A stretch of DNA of 64,000 bases. It comes from Sambucus nigra (taxonomy: Eukaryota > Streptophyta > Magnoliopsida > Dipsacales > Adoxaceae). The stretch is taken from NCBI GenBank assembly GCA_949130495.1, contig OX422208.1:645814023-645878022 (forward strand), in the 5' to 3' direction. Within the stretch, counting starts at the first letter, position 1. Each line of letters starts with the position of its first letter. Below, piece after piece: positions 1-10,645 of the stretch. Under the pieces are notes generated by a model, which was given only the letters and a program-made list of their open reading frames with translations, ran no database searches and had not been told where the DNA came from. The position numbers and the translations under genes are program-made.

Positions 1-345
1 ATTAATCGATATGGGGCTAGGTTAGCATGTTTGAGGGTAAACTCTCCACTAACTTATTTCACTATCAAGTTAGAATCCCTTCGAATTCATAGCACCTTGA
101 TACCACTCCTTAATTCGTCTAACAAACCCAAAATGAGGGCCTTGTACTCCGCTTCATTATTTGAGAACTTAAAATCGAGCTTGAAAGGATAGGGTGACTT
201 TTTATTTACCTCTTGAGAGAATAATGTCCGGCCCGCCTATACTTTGGGCACAAGATCCATTAAATACCATCTTCTATTTTCCAATATCTCAGCTAAGCAG
301 GCTTAGAAGTTCTCTCCTTGCAGTTCTTAGCTAGGAGGTTCAAAA
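1..345 (-). pseudogene. Element A second RNase H (plant/archaeal-type) fragment
   Basis: Minus-strand reading gives the start motif VFNGSCAQ at about 245-270. Further on come SNNEAEYKALILG (about 145-180), GIKVL, then DSNLIVK and FTLKH (about 10-75). This is the order of the extra RNase H domain of Tat elements: D-G-S near the start, N-N-x-A-E-Y-E-A in the middle, D-S-x-L-V-V later. The frame changes at least once and stops interrupt it. The first catalytic Asp is Asn here (plus-strand 259-261 reads att, coding aat). The domain runs off the left edge. Confidence 0.65.
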
Positions 346-484
346 TTCTATCTCGAGAAGTGGGATAACAAATCTACTACCCTTGACTCTTGATAGCCTT
401 TAGGACCATGCACTTCAAATCGTATTCAAACAGGATCTGGAACCAACTCGCTGCTCTCTCCACTAAGACCATTCGTGCGAAAAA

Positions 485-981
485 CTACTTGATAGGATCA
501 CACTTGGTGATGATATGGATTGTGAATGCATGTAAGTAGTGCCTCAGTTTCTGGGCAACAAATACTAAGGTAAGGCAATGCCTCTCTATGCTAGTGTACC
601 TGAACTCTGTGCTTGAAATCACGCACGATAAATAGTATACATGCTTCTCTAGTCCTGCTCTTTCTTTGTCAAGTAAGGCTCCTATGGACCTTTCCGCCGA
701 AGTCGGGTAGAATAGCAACGGTGCACCCTCCTTGGTGGTACCATAATTGAAGGGGATGTCAATATCTCTTTGATTTTCTTGAAATATTTATTTTGCCTGT
801 CTCCCCAAACCCATTTATCCTTTTCCTTCATCAGTGGAGTGAATGTGTGGGTCACCTCCGCCAGTGTTGGTATGAATCTCCTTGTGTGCAAAACCTTCCC
901 TAAGAAACTTTTATGTTGCCTCTGGATTTTTAGCAGTGGTATCAGTAGGATAGCCTTCTTCTGTTCTTTATCCACCTGCAC
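485..981 (-). pseudogene. Element A RT thumb and first RNase H fragment
   Basis: Two overlapping open segments in different frames (682-981 and 485-718) together match the end of a gypsy reverse transcriptase and the following RNase H. The first contains FLGKVLHTRRFIP..LAEVTHTFTPL and a W-V-W-G segment, as in the RT connection. The second contains RSIGALL, the YYLS region and LTLVFVAQKLRHYL, matching the helix before the catalytic Asp. The frameshift near 700 breaks the gene. It cannot make an active enzyme. Confidence 0.7.
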
Positions 982-999
982 TCCTTATCGATTTACTAC

Positions 1000-1745
1000 A
1001 AAACCCAAGAATATTTCTGTGGTTACCTTAAAAGCGCATTTTGAGGGGTTTATCCTCATTTTGTACTTGTGGCATCTTTCAAACACCCGCCTTAGATCTT
1101 GGATATGTCTGCTTTCCTTATTTTATTTTGCCACTAGATCATCTACATAAAATTCCAATATGTCATGAAATATATCCATCACGGTACGCTGATACGTGGC
1201 ACCTGCATTCTTTTACCCAAATGGCATCATGGTATAATGGAAGTTTCCCAATTGGTTGCAAAAAAAAGTCTTTTCGATATCAGTCGAATCCATTCTAATA
1301 TGGTTATAGCCTACATACCCATCCATTAAACTACACATTTCATGGCCTGTAGTGGCGTCCACCAAGCTATAGATATTGGGCAGTGGAAACTTATCTTTTG
1401 AGAAGACCCAGTTCAAATCTCAAAAGTGTTGACAAATCCTTATCTAGATCTTGTCCTTTTTAGCTACAGGCATGATACTGGAGATCCATATTGGGTGTTG
1501 GATGGTCTTAATGAACCCTACCGCTAACATCTTTTCTTCTTCTACTTTAATCTTGAGGTTCAACTCCGCTTTGTATGTGCGAGTGGCTTGCCTTACTAGC
1601 AGGGCATTGGGAAGGACCCTCAATTTGTGAGAACCCACTTATTGGTTTATTCCAGGAAATTCTGTATACTTCCATGCAAACACGTCCATGAATTGCCTGA
1701 GTAAACCAATTATCTCTTCTCTCTATTTTGGATCTAACCACTTGG
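1000..1745 (-). pseudogene. Element A reverse transcriptase core, broken
   Basis: The segment 1444-1638 carries the RT entry region ending in ISSIMPVAKKDKI (normally followed by W-R-x-C-x-D). The segment 1213-1416 carries FPLPNIYSLVDATTGHE, the FMDGYSGYN-like stretch SLMDGYVGYNHI and the conserved MMPFG. These are RT motifs in the usual order for Tat and Athila-type elements. Frameshifts at about 1420 and 1210 and stops disrupt it, and the catalytic YxDD block is not readable in a clean frame. Confidence 0.75.
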
Positions 1746-2070
1746 ATATTAGAATGGGTCTTCCTTAATCTCCTTCTAATCCCAAGTTTATTTTCTCTAG
1801 CTCCTGGAACTGCTCCCTTGAACCATCCTGCATATATTCTGATGCTTTCTCGAGTTCTTCCACATGCTCAATGATCTATGATTCGTCTAGTACAAAGCAT
1901 TCTGGTGTCGGGTCGACTCTCTAATTCCATAATTTCGTTTGCGCTAACCATTATAAATGGTATATGACTTTCCTATCTGAGAGTATAACTTTTTTGCATG
2001 TGCGAGGTGGTCTGGCCACTTCCTCACACTTCCTTTTTCCTTTTCCTTTTTATTCTTAGGGGATCACTCG

Positions 2071-2655
2071 TTAACCCAGTCGGTCGTGGATAGGCTTTCT
2101 TAGTTGAGCATCTCCACCAACCACCTGTGTCCCCTCTAACCTTCTTGCTGACTTTATTTTCTCTTCATCTAGTTCAATGTAGAATGTTGCATCCACCAAA
2201 TGGGCCTCTTCAACAGAAAATGGTTTCTCTATCCCTTTTATCACAATCTCAATACTGCAAATGTTGGACTTAGCACATAGATGATATGTCGAGGACTCTA
2301 TTCCATTAGTGTTCATCCACATTTGCCCTATTAAAAGTTGGTAGTTGGTATTAGTATTGATGATATGAAACTTAATATAGGAAGTGAAGTTACCCAACTT
2401 GATTCCCACATTAATATGGATTGTTGACGACATGCCAGCACTATCAAAACTAAAAATCACCAATTGCATTGGTACTATCTTCTTTTGAGAGATGCCCATC
2501 TCATACAATGTGCTGATGGGCATGATATAAATGGACGCTCCTCCATCCATTAGTTCTCTAGGAAAACCGATCCTGTTAATCAAGGTTGTTACATAGAGAG
2601 GACGATTGTGAAAATAAGTCACTTGCCTATCTACTTCAGACAAGACCACCTCCAA
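2071..2655 (-). pseudogene. Element A retropepsin-like protease and linker, 194-codon open frame
   Basis: The open frame has the layout of a Tat/Athila aspartic protease: the entry stretch RPLYVTTLI, the active-site loop FPRELMDGGASIYIMP (D-G-G-A-S, a common plant variant of D-[ST]-G), a hydrophobic middle, and YQLLIGQMWM followed by SSTYHLCAKSN, matching the usual LLGRPW...STYHQC end. It sits between gag and RT, as expected. The reading frame is intact, but its neighbours are not, so it is a surviving piece of a dead polyprotein. Confidence 0.75.
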
Positions 2656-2999
2656 GGTGTCCTTTTTAATTAATCATCCTATAGGCCCCTGCTAATTAAG
2701 ATAAGAATCGCTAGACTTCTAAAATTCTCTTTGTAATGACCACACAGGTGTCATGCTTGTCGAAGTACCACTTGAATTTTGGGCTCTTTGTTATATCCGC
2801 ACACTCTGAATCTAACTCCACTTCGTATGTTTTTGCATTACATGCATACTCTGCCTCGGATGTTCCTGCCTAGTCTAGGGCAAGAACTATATCTTCTCTA
2901 CCTTCCAAGGGGTTCATTTGCTCGATATCCTCGTTTACCTCCTCTTCTCTATCTAAACTAGTTAACCGGTCTTCACCCATTTTCTCCTTGCTCTACTAT

Positions 3000-4244
3000 T
3001 CCTTCGGGCCTTGAGCTTTTTCTTCATTGTACGCCACCACCATATTGGCAGTTCCATAGTGATAGGTTGGGAGGGTATTTTCATTGACATCTATAGGTGG
3101 TATTTGTAGAGTACCATTGGCCACTTGCTCACCAATAATCCTTCATAAGTAAAAACAGTCTTTAGTAGTGTGATGGGCTCTTCGGTGTAACTCATAAAAC
3201 TTGGCATCTTCTTTCTTTGTTGCCATTGGTATCTATCTATTAGAGTTAGGGGGACCTACTACCCCTTCACGCACCAGAGTGCGGCAACAATCCATAACTT
3301 TACTACACTACAAGGCAGTGGTGGTAAAATATCATTTCCAAACTTCCTTTTGCCTATTGGACTGTTGACTTTTGTATCCTTGGCCTCCCTTTTTTTTTCT
3401 TTTAAGTCCATCTACATAGTTAATAGTTTGTCTCTTGGAGACTTGGAATATCCCTACTGTCAAAGGCACCTGTGCCCTCCAGCTTGAAGTTTTGGTCTTG
3501 ATAATCATCGCGATATTGCTAACTGCTCATGTGAACTTCCTAAAAGTTCCATCCCTAGTCTCATTGACCAAGTGGAATTTATATTCCTCTAATATCCCCT
3601 CAACACATATTTATAACAACCTTGCTTCTGCTACAACTTCATGGACATTAAGAGCCCTCTCTTGAAAGCATTTGATGTACTGCAATAACTCTTCACCAGG
3701 TTTCTGTACCTCTTGCACGACGTGTCTCAATGTGAACTCATCTTCTGCTATAAAAATTTCTGAAGGAACTCTCTGTGCATCTCTTCCCATGTTATAATGC
3801 GGTTAGGTGCAGGGTGAGAGTACCAGGTGTATGCCTTTCCTGTGAGAGTTTTTTAGAACTCTCATAATTTTAAGTCTTTATCATTACCATGCACACCCAA
3901 GTACTCTACGAACCTCTTTACATGTTCTCTAGGTTTTTTCCCCTTTCCATTTAAGTTTATGAATTTTAGAGTAACATACTCCTCTGGGTATGACTTTCAT
4001 TGAAACTTTATGGGTAAGGGTTCTTCAACTCCTCGTACATATGAGGGGCTTCACTCTGAGAGGAAATCAACTTCTTTAACTCTTCCAGAGTGACAACCTT
4101 GGATGGAGATTCCTCCCGGCTAACCTTCTTCACTACTAGCGAAGTCACTGATGTTACTACTATCTCTACTGCCACCTTTCGTGGAGAAGCCACCTTTATA
4201 GTCGTTATTGCTGCTATGGCGGCCCCTCCAGCAGGGGCCACCAT
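3000..4244 (-). pseudogene. Element A gag, broken
   Basis: Minus-strand reading at 4008-4244 gives an open N-terminal part with a Lys/Val-rich stretch and VTLEELKKLISSQSE. Around 3640-3760 the capsid signature appears (LRHVVQEVQKPGEELLQYI, then ERALNVHEVVAEARLL). Around 3160-3235 a knuckle-like FYELHRRAHHTTKDC replaces the usual C-x3-H-x4-H-x4-C with the first Cys lost. Stops and frame changes separate the pieces. Confidence 0.65.
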
Positions 4245-4544
4245 CGGTGTTGTTCAAGATTAACTTGGGCTTGCTAAATCAACGTTGTTTTTCTTTAAAA
4301 ACTCAAAGAACATACTCATTACGTCCATACCTAACAACGGTATAGCTGCTGCAGTGCTGGTCTGCCCCACCTGAGGAGCAGGTGCTCTCGCTCCTGTCAT
4401 TACCACCTCTTCTTGTATGATCTAGTCGCTCTGAACTCCATTACCAGCCAAAGTATCTTTAAAAATAAGATGATTTGATACATTATAACCTTCTTTGTCC
4501 ATGGTAATGAGGATAACTCCCCAAGCGAGTTTCCAAATATAAGA

Positions 4545-4755
4545 GGGTGTTTGTACTGGGGTCTGTAAAGAACTAAAATGGGAGAAGCATGACCCACTCC
4601 AATCGACCGGATCCCCTTGCCACAGGATGTTTTCTGTCATATGGCAATCTTGGTCAATAGGGGCCACTCAAAATGGATCCCCTCGCCCCACGCTATTTTC
4701 ATATCATTCTTGGGCAGTGGGGGGCACTCGAAGTGGATCCCCTCACCCTATCTTT
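4545..4755. repeat. Three imperfect direct repeats anchored by GGATCCCCT
   Basis: GGATCCCCTYRCC occurs at 4609, 4675 and 4735 (spacings 66 and 60). Each is preceded by a CCACTC-type block (about 4592, 4664, 4724). The repeats lie just upstream of element A gag in its own orientation, so they may belong to its leader. Confidence 0.6.
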
Positions 4756-4760
4756 TATAA

Positions 4761-6255
4761 TTCTTCCTTTATACTGTAAATTGGTACTTTTTTAAGTTAA
4801 AGCTATGTATTTTAAATTGGTGAAATTCAAGTGGGTTTAGTAAATATAAACTTTAAGCTCAAAGTGAGTAACTTTATAGAGATGTTTACTTTAATTAGAT
4901 TGTTTCATAAAATTGGTGTCATTTCATGAGAAAAATAAATGTTGGACTACATTTGAAATAATATGGACACCAAACTACGATTTTATGTTTAAAAGTGTGA
5001 TGAAAGTCACTAATCTAATTTTGGACAAACTGATAATATGTTAAAGTGAAATTATTACATTAATAATTTCAAAGTAAAGCTAAGCTTATAAAACAAACCT
5101 TAAAGGTGTGAAAACACAATAAAGATGATAAAGGGGTAAAAGTTTAAATATGTCAAAATGTTGGTGTAAATGGAAAAGTTAGAATATAAAAAAGGTTATT
5201 TGTTAAAGTATATCAAAGAATGATGAATTAAAGTAAGCGTATAATGGATTCTAAAGTGAAATGATGAAAGTTTGTTTAAAGAAGTACATTTTATGAAATA
5301 AATTGTAAAGAATTATCCATTATGGCTTAAATGAACACGAAGTGATAAAAAATCCCATAAACTTGAAAATAGAATAAAAGCAAAGATGTTAGTAATATAT
5401 CAAGGAAAGTTAATAAAAACTAAATGATAAAATGTGTTCAAATTTATAAAAGGAAATCAAGGTGGAATTTACCTTGGGTGAAAAGGTCAAAGTAAAGATT
5501 AAGGGTGAAAAAGTACACTTGCATTGTAAATAAAAGTACGATGGAAAGTCAAGATTTTTTTACAAAAAGGAATTTTGGCCGCAAGAAATAGAAATTAACT
5601 TAAAGTGAGATAGTTTTCACAAAGGAGTGGCAAAAAAAATTTAAGAAGGACCCGGAGTCCTAGGGTGCAGCTTCAGCTTAGACATAAAACTACTGGCCAG
5701 GGAGCATAATGCAATATTTATGGCAGTCGGTGAAAGTCCGTACATACAAATGGGTTACGGTTAACTCCATGATAAGAATGGACTAAAAGAGAATTAAGAT
5801 AAATTCTAAGTCCAAAGAAAAGTAATTCAAATTGGTTAAAATTATGAGAAAGATTAATGAAATTAAATGAAGATGGGTGTAACTCGGGTAAAGATTTAAT
5901 GGGCTAAAAAAGCGAATTAATGTAAATTTAATGAAGTCCAAGGAATAGTAAACTATAAATAATAACAAGGATAAAGGATCGGTGAACAAATGGGATAACT
6001 TAAATTAATATGGTAATGCGTTCTTAAATATGTACTTAAGGGTAATAAGGTAAATTTTTACAAATGTTCACCTTAACAACAGTCGTGCAAGTGTTGGAAG
6101 ACAACTAAGCAAAGGGAATTTTTTTATAAACATGAAAAGGTTTTCAAAAGAAATGACAAAGAAAGTGCTTTTCTTAAATTAACTAGGTTGGGTTAATGGA
6201 ATGAGTACATATCTTGTCAATATAAAAAGGAAAGGTCATTGAATGGGTTAATGTA

Positions 6256-6291
<36 letters not shown>

Positions 6292-6817
6292 CTATGTCAT
6301 AGCATCTTTCCTTCTTCAATTCGTTTCTAATTGCATCTTGTTAGAACCCCACTAGGCAATAGTTCACACCCCTTCCTTTGTTACGGCAGGGTAAATGCAG
6401 TTCCGTATTTGAGAACATTTTTTAAGGTAAGTGTTCTTACCCTAACAACGTTAGTATCTCTGACTAAGTGAACCCGGGATGCACTTTAATGGGTTCTTCA
6501 CTTGGAAAATTATTTTATATTGCATGAAAATAGAGCTTCATGCTAAATATTGTGATTTTAAATTAAATAGAAGGAAGTATAAAAATTATTTGGGGTTATT
6601 CACATCACTGCACACTTAACGCAGCTGGACTGGTTTGGGTCAACCCATAGGTGACCCATAAACCCGAGTCAAGGCATCACAAAATATGTGAATTTACTGA
6701 ATACATGGTGTTTGTATAACCTTCATGACATTTGAATGGCTTGCATGGTGTTTACTGGAATTGCAGGATAATGGCTTAAATATTGTGTAATACTCCTTTT
6801 TTATGCATTATGTAAAT
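4761..6817. other. AT-rich stretch without genes
   Basis: Strongly AT-rich with purine-rich runs on the plus strand. Short open frames here (for example near 5.8-6.0 kb) have low-complexity composition and no recognisable motif. It holds a TA microsatellite (about 6258-6290) and a short palindrome-like GGACCCGGAGTCC near 5648. It could be the 5' LTR or leader of element A or unrelated intergenic DNA. Confidence 0.5.
6258..6290. repeat. (TA)n microsatellite
   Basis: An uninterrupted run of alternating T and A, about 33 bases. Confidence 0.9.
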
Positions 6818-6819
6818 TG

Positions 6820-6930
6820 TTAAATTTATTTGTGTGTGAATTTGACTTTAATACATTATTAATCTTCGATTTCAGACTTAAATACAATTTTAATTCCAAA
6901 TTAGGCTTTAATACAAAACCACCAATAGAG
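6820..6930 (+). repeat. Left terminal inverted repeat (outer part)
   Basis: Pairs with about 10545-10640 in reverse complement; the shared core is ATCTTCGATTTCAGAC. Confidence 0.7.
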
Positions 6931-7028
6931 CCATCATCATCATTCTCGCCTTCCTTAATCCCATCATATGGGGTCAGCCACATGGATTCTCCTTTTTCGT
7001 TTTAATATATTATAAGTAGTATTATCAT

Positions 7029-7292
7029 TCAAGTTAATTTCTTAAGATCTCTCCAAATAGTTTCTTCCCAAGATATCTTAGGATGGCTCTTTTGCCTTTT
7101 ACCCTCTATTTTCAATAGTCTTCCTTTTGTTATAGGTGCATATAATAGTCTACGCAACATATGTACGTACCATCTAAGTCTACTTTCTATTAATTTATCA
7201 CTAATGGGAGCTACTACTAACTTATCTATCACATATTGATTTTTAATCTTGTCCTTTCTAGTAATTCCAATCTTCCATCGGAGCATCCTCAT
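7029..7292 (-). pseudogene. LINE C-terminal region (RTE type)
   Basis: An 87-codon open frame containing MRMLRWKIGITRKDKIKN, then VAPISDKLIESRLRWYVHM and ISWEETIWRDLKKL. This R-M-L-R-W ... R-K-D-K-I-x-N ... R-L-R-W-x-x-H pattern marks the end of plant RTE-type LINE polyproteins, just before the 3' tail. It supports the family call more clearly than the broken RT. Confidence 0.85.
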
Positions 7293-8235
7293 CTCACTAA
7301 CATTGATATTTTGCTTATGTTTTTTCTTTAAATCCCAACACTCTGCTCCATATAGGGTCGATGGCCAACCATTTTATAAAATTTTCCTCTTAATTTATTA
7401 GTTATCCTCTTATCTCATACTAACCCCACTCACTTTTCTCCATTCCTAACATCCAGTTGTTATTCTACCCATAACATCCTTATCAATAACCCCATTACTC
7501 TGTACCACTGAAACTAAATAACGAAAAGAATTAGTTTGGTTTATCACTTTTTCTTCAATCCTTAGCATTATGCTATCAGACGACTAATTATTAATTTTAC
7601 ATTCAATATATTCAGTTTTATTTCTACTGATTTTCAGTCCCTTAAACTCTAAGGAATTTCTCGAAGTATCTACTCTCATATCTAAGGCCTCATTTGAAGT
7701 ATCTACTGAAACTATATCATCCACAAATAACATACATCATGGTACATCTACTTATATGTCCTTAGTAATCTCATCCAATACTACGGCAAATGTAAGGACT
7801 TAAAGTTGATCCTTGATGGATGCCCACTTTAATTATAAAACCATTAGTTTATTCACAAATAGTTCTTACCCTAGCCTTCTTGTTATCATACATATCTTCA
7901 ATAACTATAATATAACCAATGGGGATTATTTTCCTCCTTATAGCCCACCATATTATATCCCTAGGTACTCTATTATATGACTTCTTTAAGTCTATAAAGA
8001 CCATGTGTATATTTTTATTCATACTTTTACATTTTCTTCTTTAGTTGTCTTAATAAGTAAATAGCTTTCGTGGTGGATCATCCTGGCATAAATCTAAATT
8101 GGTTGTCCGAAATAGTTGATTCATTTCTTAACCTTTGTTCTATAACCTTTTCCCATAATTTCATAGTGTGATTCATCAGTTTGATTCATCTATAATTATC
8201 ACGGTTTTGTATATCCCCCTTAATTTTATATAAAG
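7293..8235 (-). pseudogene. LINE reverse transcriptase, degenerate
   Basis: Minus-strand reading around 8050-8235 gives STIIPLYKIKGDIQ, then KLMNHTMKLWEKVIEQRLR, then NQFRFMPG followed by a stop where Arg is normal. These are the first RT motifs of RTE elements. Around 7705-7740 the catalytic block MLFVDDIV is readable, with both Asp residues kept and a stop four codons upstream. Many stops and frameshifts lie between. It was an RTE-clade reverse transcriptase; it is dead. Confidence 0.8.
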
Positions 8236-8628
8236 GTATTATGGTGCTTTTCCTCCACTCATCTAGCATACTTTCTTGTTTTAAAATTTTATTAAATAAA
8301 CATATTAACCACTCTACCTTGGACTTCCAAGGGTTTTCCACACCTCTATATGTATTCTATCTGAATCACCCTCTTTATTCTCCCCCCACCCCCACCCTAA
8401 TTTTTTTATTAATATATCAACTTCATTTTCAATAACCGAACACACCATCCCTATGTTTGGTTATATGCTCTCAACTTCTTTTTTAGGATTTTTTTTCATT
8501 TAATAATCCTTGAAAATACTCTTTCCATCTATCTAGAATTTATGTATCATTAATTAATATATTTTGGTTTATGTCTTTTATACACTTAATTGGACCCATA
8601 TCCTTTGTCAATTTATGCATATTCATTG

Positions 8629-8635
<7 letters not shown>

Positions 8636-8661
<26 letters not shown>
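8636..8661. repeat. (AT)n microsatellite inside the LINE
   Basis: About 26 bases of alternating A and T, absent from normal RTE coding sequence, so a later expansion. Confidence 0.85.
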
Positions 8662-8663
<2 letters not shown>

Positions 8664-9248
8664 TTCTCATCTTCATTGGTACCTAATTTATTGTACATAT
8701 TATCTAGTGCGTTTTGTTGCGCATTTCTAACAATATTTTTTGCTTCATTTTTAATTTCTTATACCTTTGTAAGTCTTCTTGGTCTTACTCTTTTGCCATT
8801 CTTTAAAACTTATTCGTTTATTTTTTTAATATCTTTTGAACTTCCTCATTCCACCAACAGTCTCTTTTTTAATGAATCTTTTCCCTTTGGTCTCACCTAA
8901 ATTTTTTTTACCTATTTTCTCAATGTCAGTCTTTGTTCTTGACCAAATATTTTTAGCATTGTCGTTCCAATTTCACTTAATATTTAACAATAACTTCTTC
9001 CTAAATTATATATCTCTGCATCCTATTAAATCTTTTCATTTTAGATTTTGATAACCTATTTTCTCTTTTCGAAACTTAAATCCTTTAATGGATAAATCTA
9101 TTACTAGTAGGCGATGTTAAGTTGTTAAGCTTTCCCCTAGTATAACCTTACAGTCTTAGTATGTCTTCAAGTATCTTTTTTTAAGTAAGAAATAATCTAT
9201 TGGAGTTTCATTCTCGTCGCTTTTAAATGTTATTAAATGTTCTTTCCT

Positions 9249-9581
9249 TTATTTGAAATATGTGTTCGCTATCTCTAGATCGTAGGCCTTAGCAAATTCT
9301 AAAATAATTTCCTCGCTTACATTTCTCTCACTAAAATCATAACCCCCGTGTATCCTTGGATAACCGTCCCATTCTACTCCTATATGTCCATTCAAGTCAC
9401 CTCCTAAAAATATTTTTTCATGTTTAGGAATTTGTTGTAATATTTCATCTAATGATTCCCAAAATAATTTATTTACATTTTCATCTAAAGCTCCTTGGGG
9501 TACGTAAGCACTTATAACATTCAATATGATTTTATCTAAGACAATCTTAATGTTCATTAGAGTATTAATGTTAACTAACAC
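9249..9581 (-). pseudogene. LINE endonuclease domain, C-terminal part
   Basis: A 110-codon open frame with the exonuclease-endonuclease-phosphatase motifs of RTE elements: LNVISAYVPQ, the FWESLDEIL helix, FLGGDLNGHIG (catalytic G-G-D-x-N) and GGYDFSERN, then FAKAYDLEIANTYF. The N-terminal third with the first catalytic Asn and Glu is missing because the element starts here. The strand and position agree with the RT downstream. Confidence 0.85.
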
Positions 9582-10544
9582 GTGACTTTTTTAAATTAAA
9601 AGAATTTAAAAATCCTAAAATAATTAAGAAAATAAAAGGTAAAGACATTTTATTCTGAAAAAATCAAAAACCATATAAACCTAAGAAGATAAAAAAAAAA
9701 TTAACAAATAATATAAAAGCTACATTGTCACCCTCATCGTCCCCCACCCTCCACATACACCCAACCTCCACCTCCACCCATTGAACTTCCCCCACCCTCT
9801 ACTTTCACCCATACCTCCTCCCACTCTTCCATCACCACCCCTTCCATCCCCTAACCACCACCCACACTGCCCTCCGCCACCACCACCCAACCCTTCATTA
9901 ATAAACACCAACAACACCTCCCTCTGCCAAACCACACCAATTAATTTCACAAACCATTCAACTTAAACCAAACCTCAAAACCAGATCTACCCCACCCATT
10001 CAAAACCCATATCGATAAAAATCGAAGTCAACAAAATTGTTCAAATAAAAGTGAAATCGTGACAACATTTTGAAAAAAACAAGTGAATGCGATGAAAATT
10101 GTTGGATTTGTTTGTTAAGGTTTTTTTGGATCATAGTTGGTTCGATTTGATTAGATTTGTTCAGATTTGACAGGATAGGTTTCTTCAGAGAGAGATACGG
10201 GGGTTTGTGATCAGTGGATGAGATGGGGTGGGTATTGGGTGTGTGGTGGTGGTGGTGGTGGTGGTGGGGTTAGATGGGGTGGGATTAGGGGTGGCTTTGA
10301 TAGTATCTTATTTGGGTGTTGTAGGTGGTGGGGAAGGATGTGGTGGGGTTGTGGGGGGGAGTGGGTAGTGGATGAAACAAATTTTTTTGGCTTTTTTATT
10401 TTTATTTTTTTAGGATTTTTTTATTATTTTTAAAACTTAATATGCATTTCTTTTTTAGTTTATAATATTTCTTTGATTTTTAAAGTATTTGAATTATTTA
10501 AATAGAAAATTCATATGTTTGTTAAGTTTAAAAGAACTATTTAT

Positions 10545-10640
10545 GGTTTTTTATTGAACCTAATTTTGAAATAAAATTGTATTTTTGTCTGAAATCGAAG
10601 ATTGGTAATGTATTAAAATCAAATTCACCCGTAATTTATT
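10545..10640 (-). repeat. Right terminal inverted repeat
   Basis: Reverse complement of the left arm at 6820-6930; the shared core is GTCTGAAATCGAAGAT. Just outside lies GTGACATGTGATGTCAC, an imperfect palindrome that may be the true tip. Confidence 0.7.
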
Positions 10641-10645
10641 TATGT

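Larger units (their letters stand above)
1..4760 (-). mobile_element. Element A: degenerate Tat-type Ty3/gypsy retrotransposon, 3' part outside window
   Basis: Read on the minus strand, gag, protease, reverse transcriptase, RNase H and a second plant-type RNase H follow each other from about 4.25 kb down to position 1. Two RNase H domains in tandem are known from the Tat lineage of plant Ty3/gypsy elements. Every domain is broken by stops and frameshifts. The integrase and 3' LTR lie left of the window. I could not define the 5' LTR; the AT-rich stretch to about 6.4 kb may hold it, but no TG/CA ends or primer site were found there. Confidence 0.8.
6930..9583 (-). mobile_element. RTE-type LINE, 5'-truncated, inserted in the inverted-repeat element
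   Basis: Read on the minus strand it has a partial apurinic endonuclease (9249-9581), a degenerate reverse transcriptase (7300-8235), the typical RTE C-terminal region (7029-7292) and a 3' tail ending in an (ATG)n repeat at about 6931-6943. The tail reads GTGGCTGACCCCATATGATG then GGGATTAAGG, a 3'-end signature shared by plant RTE-like LINEs. The endonuclease N-terminus is missing, so the copy is 5' truncated at about 9583. Both breakpoints coincide with the point where the left inverted arm is interrupted. Confidence 0.85.
6818..10645. mobile_element. Inverted-repeat (MULE- or foldback-like) DNA element interrupted by a LINE
   Basis: The 105 or so bases from about 6820 match the reverse complement of about 10545-10640 with scattered differences. 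Both contain the block CTTCGATTTCAGAC followed by AAATACAATTTTA. The match resumes after the LINE: AAACCACCAATAG just before 6930 pairs with AAACCATAAATAG of the right arm, and the T-rich stretch after 9583 pairs with what follows. Further inward, A-rich and then C-rich DNA on the left (9600-9970) mirrors G-rich and then T-rich DNA on the right (10200-10500). No transposase is visible. Long inverted arms suggest a non-autonomous MULE or foldback element; the outermost ends and TSD are not certain. Confidence 0.6.

Noticed and set aside
90..110. TGGTATCA-like primer site on the minus strand near the left edge
   Set aside because: Lies inside the second RNase H coding region of element A, not next to an LTR end.
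5783..5989. Hydrophobic minus-strand open frame (68 codons)
   Set aside because: AT-rich chance frame of Leu/Phe/Tyr codons; no supporting feature around it.
9720..9966. Overlapping open frames on both strands, Pro- or Gly-rich
   Set aside because: Low-complexity C-rich DNA of the inverted-repeat element; no start context, no motif.
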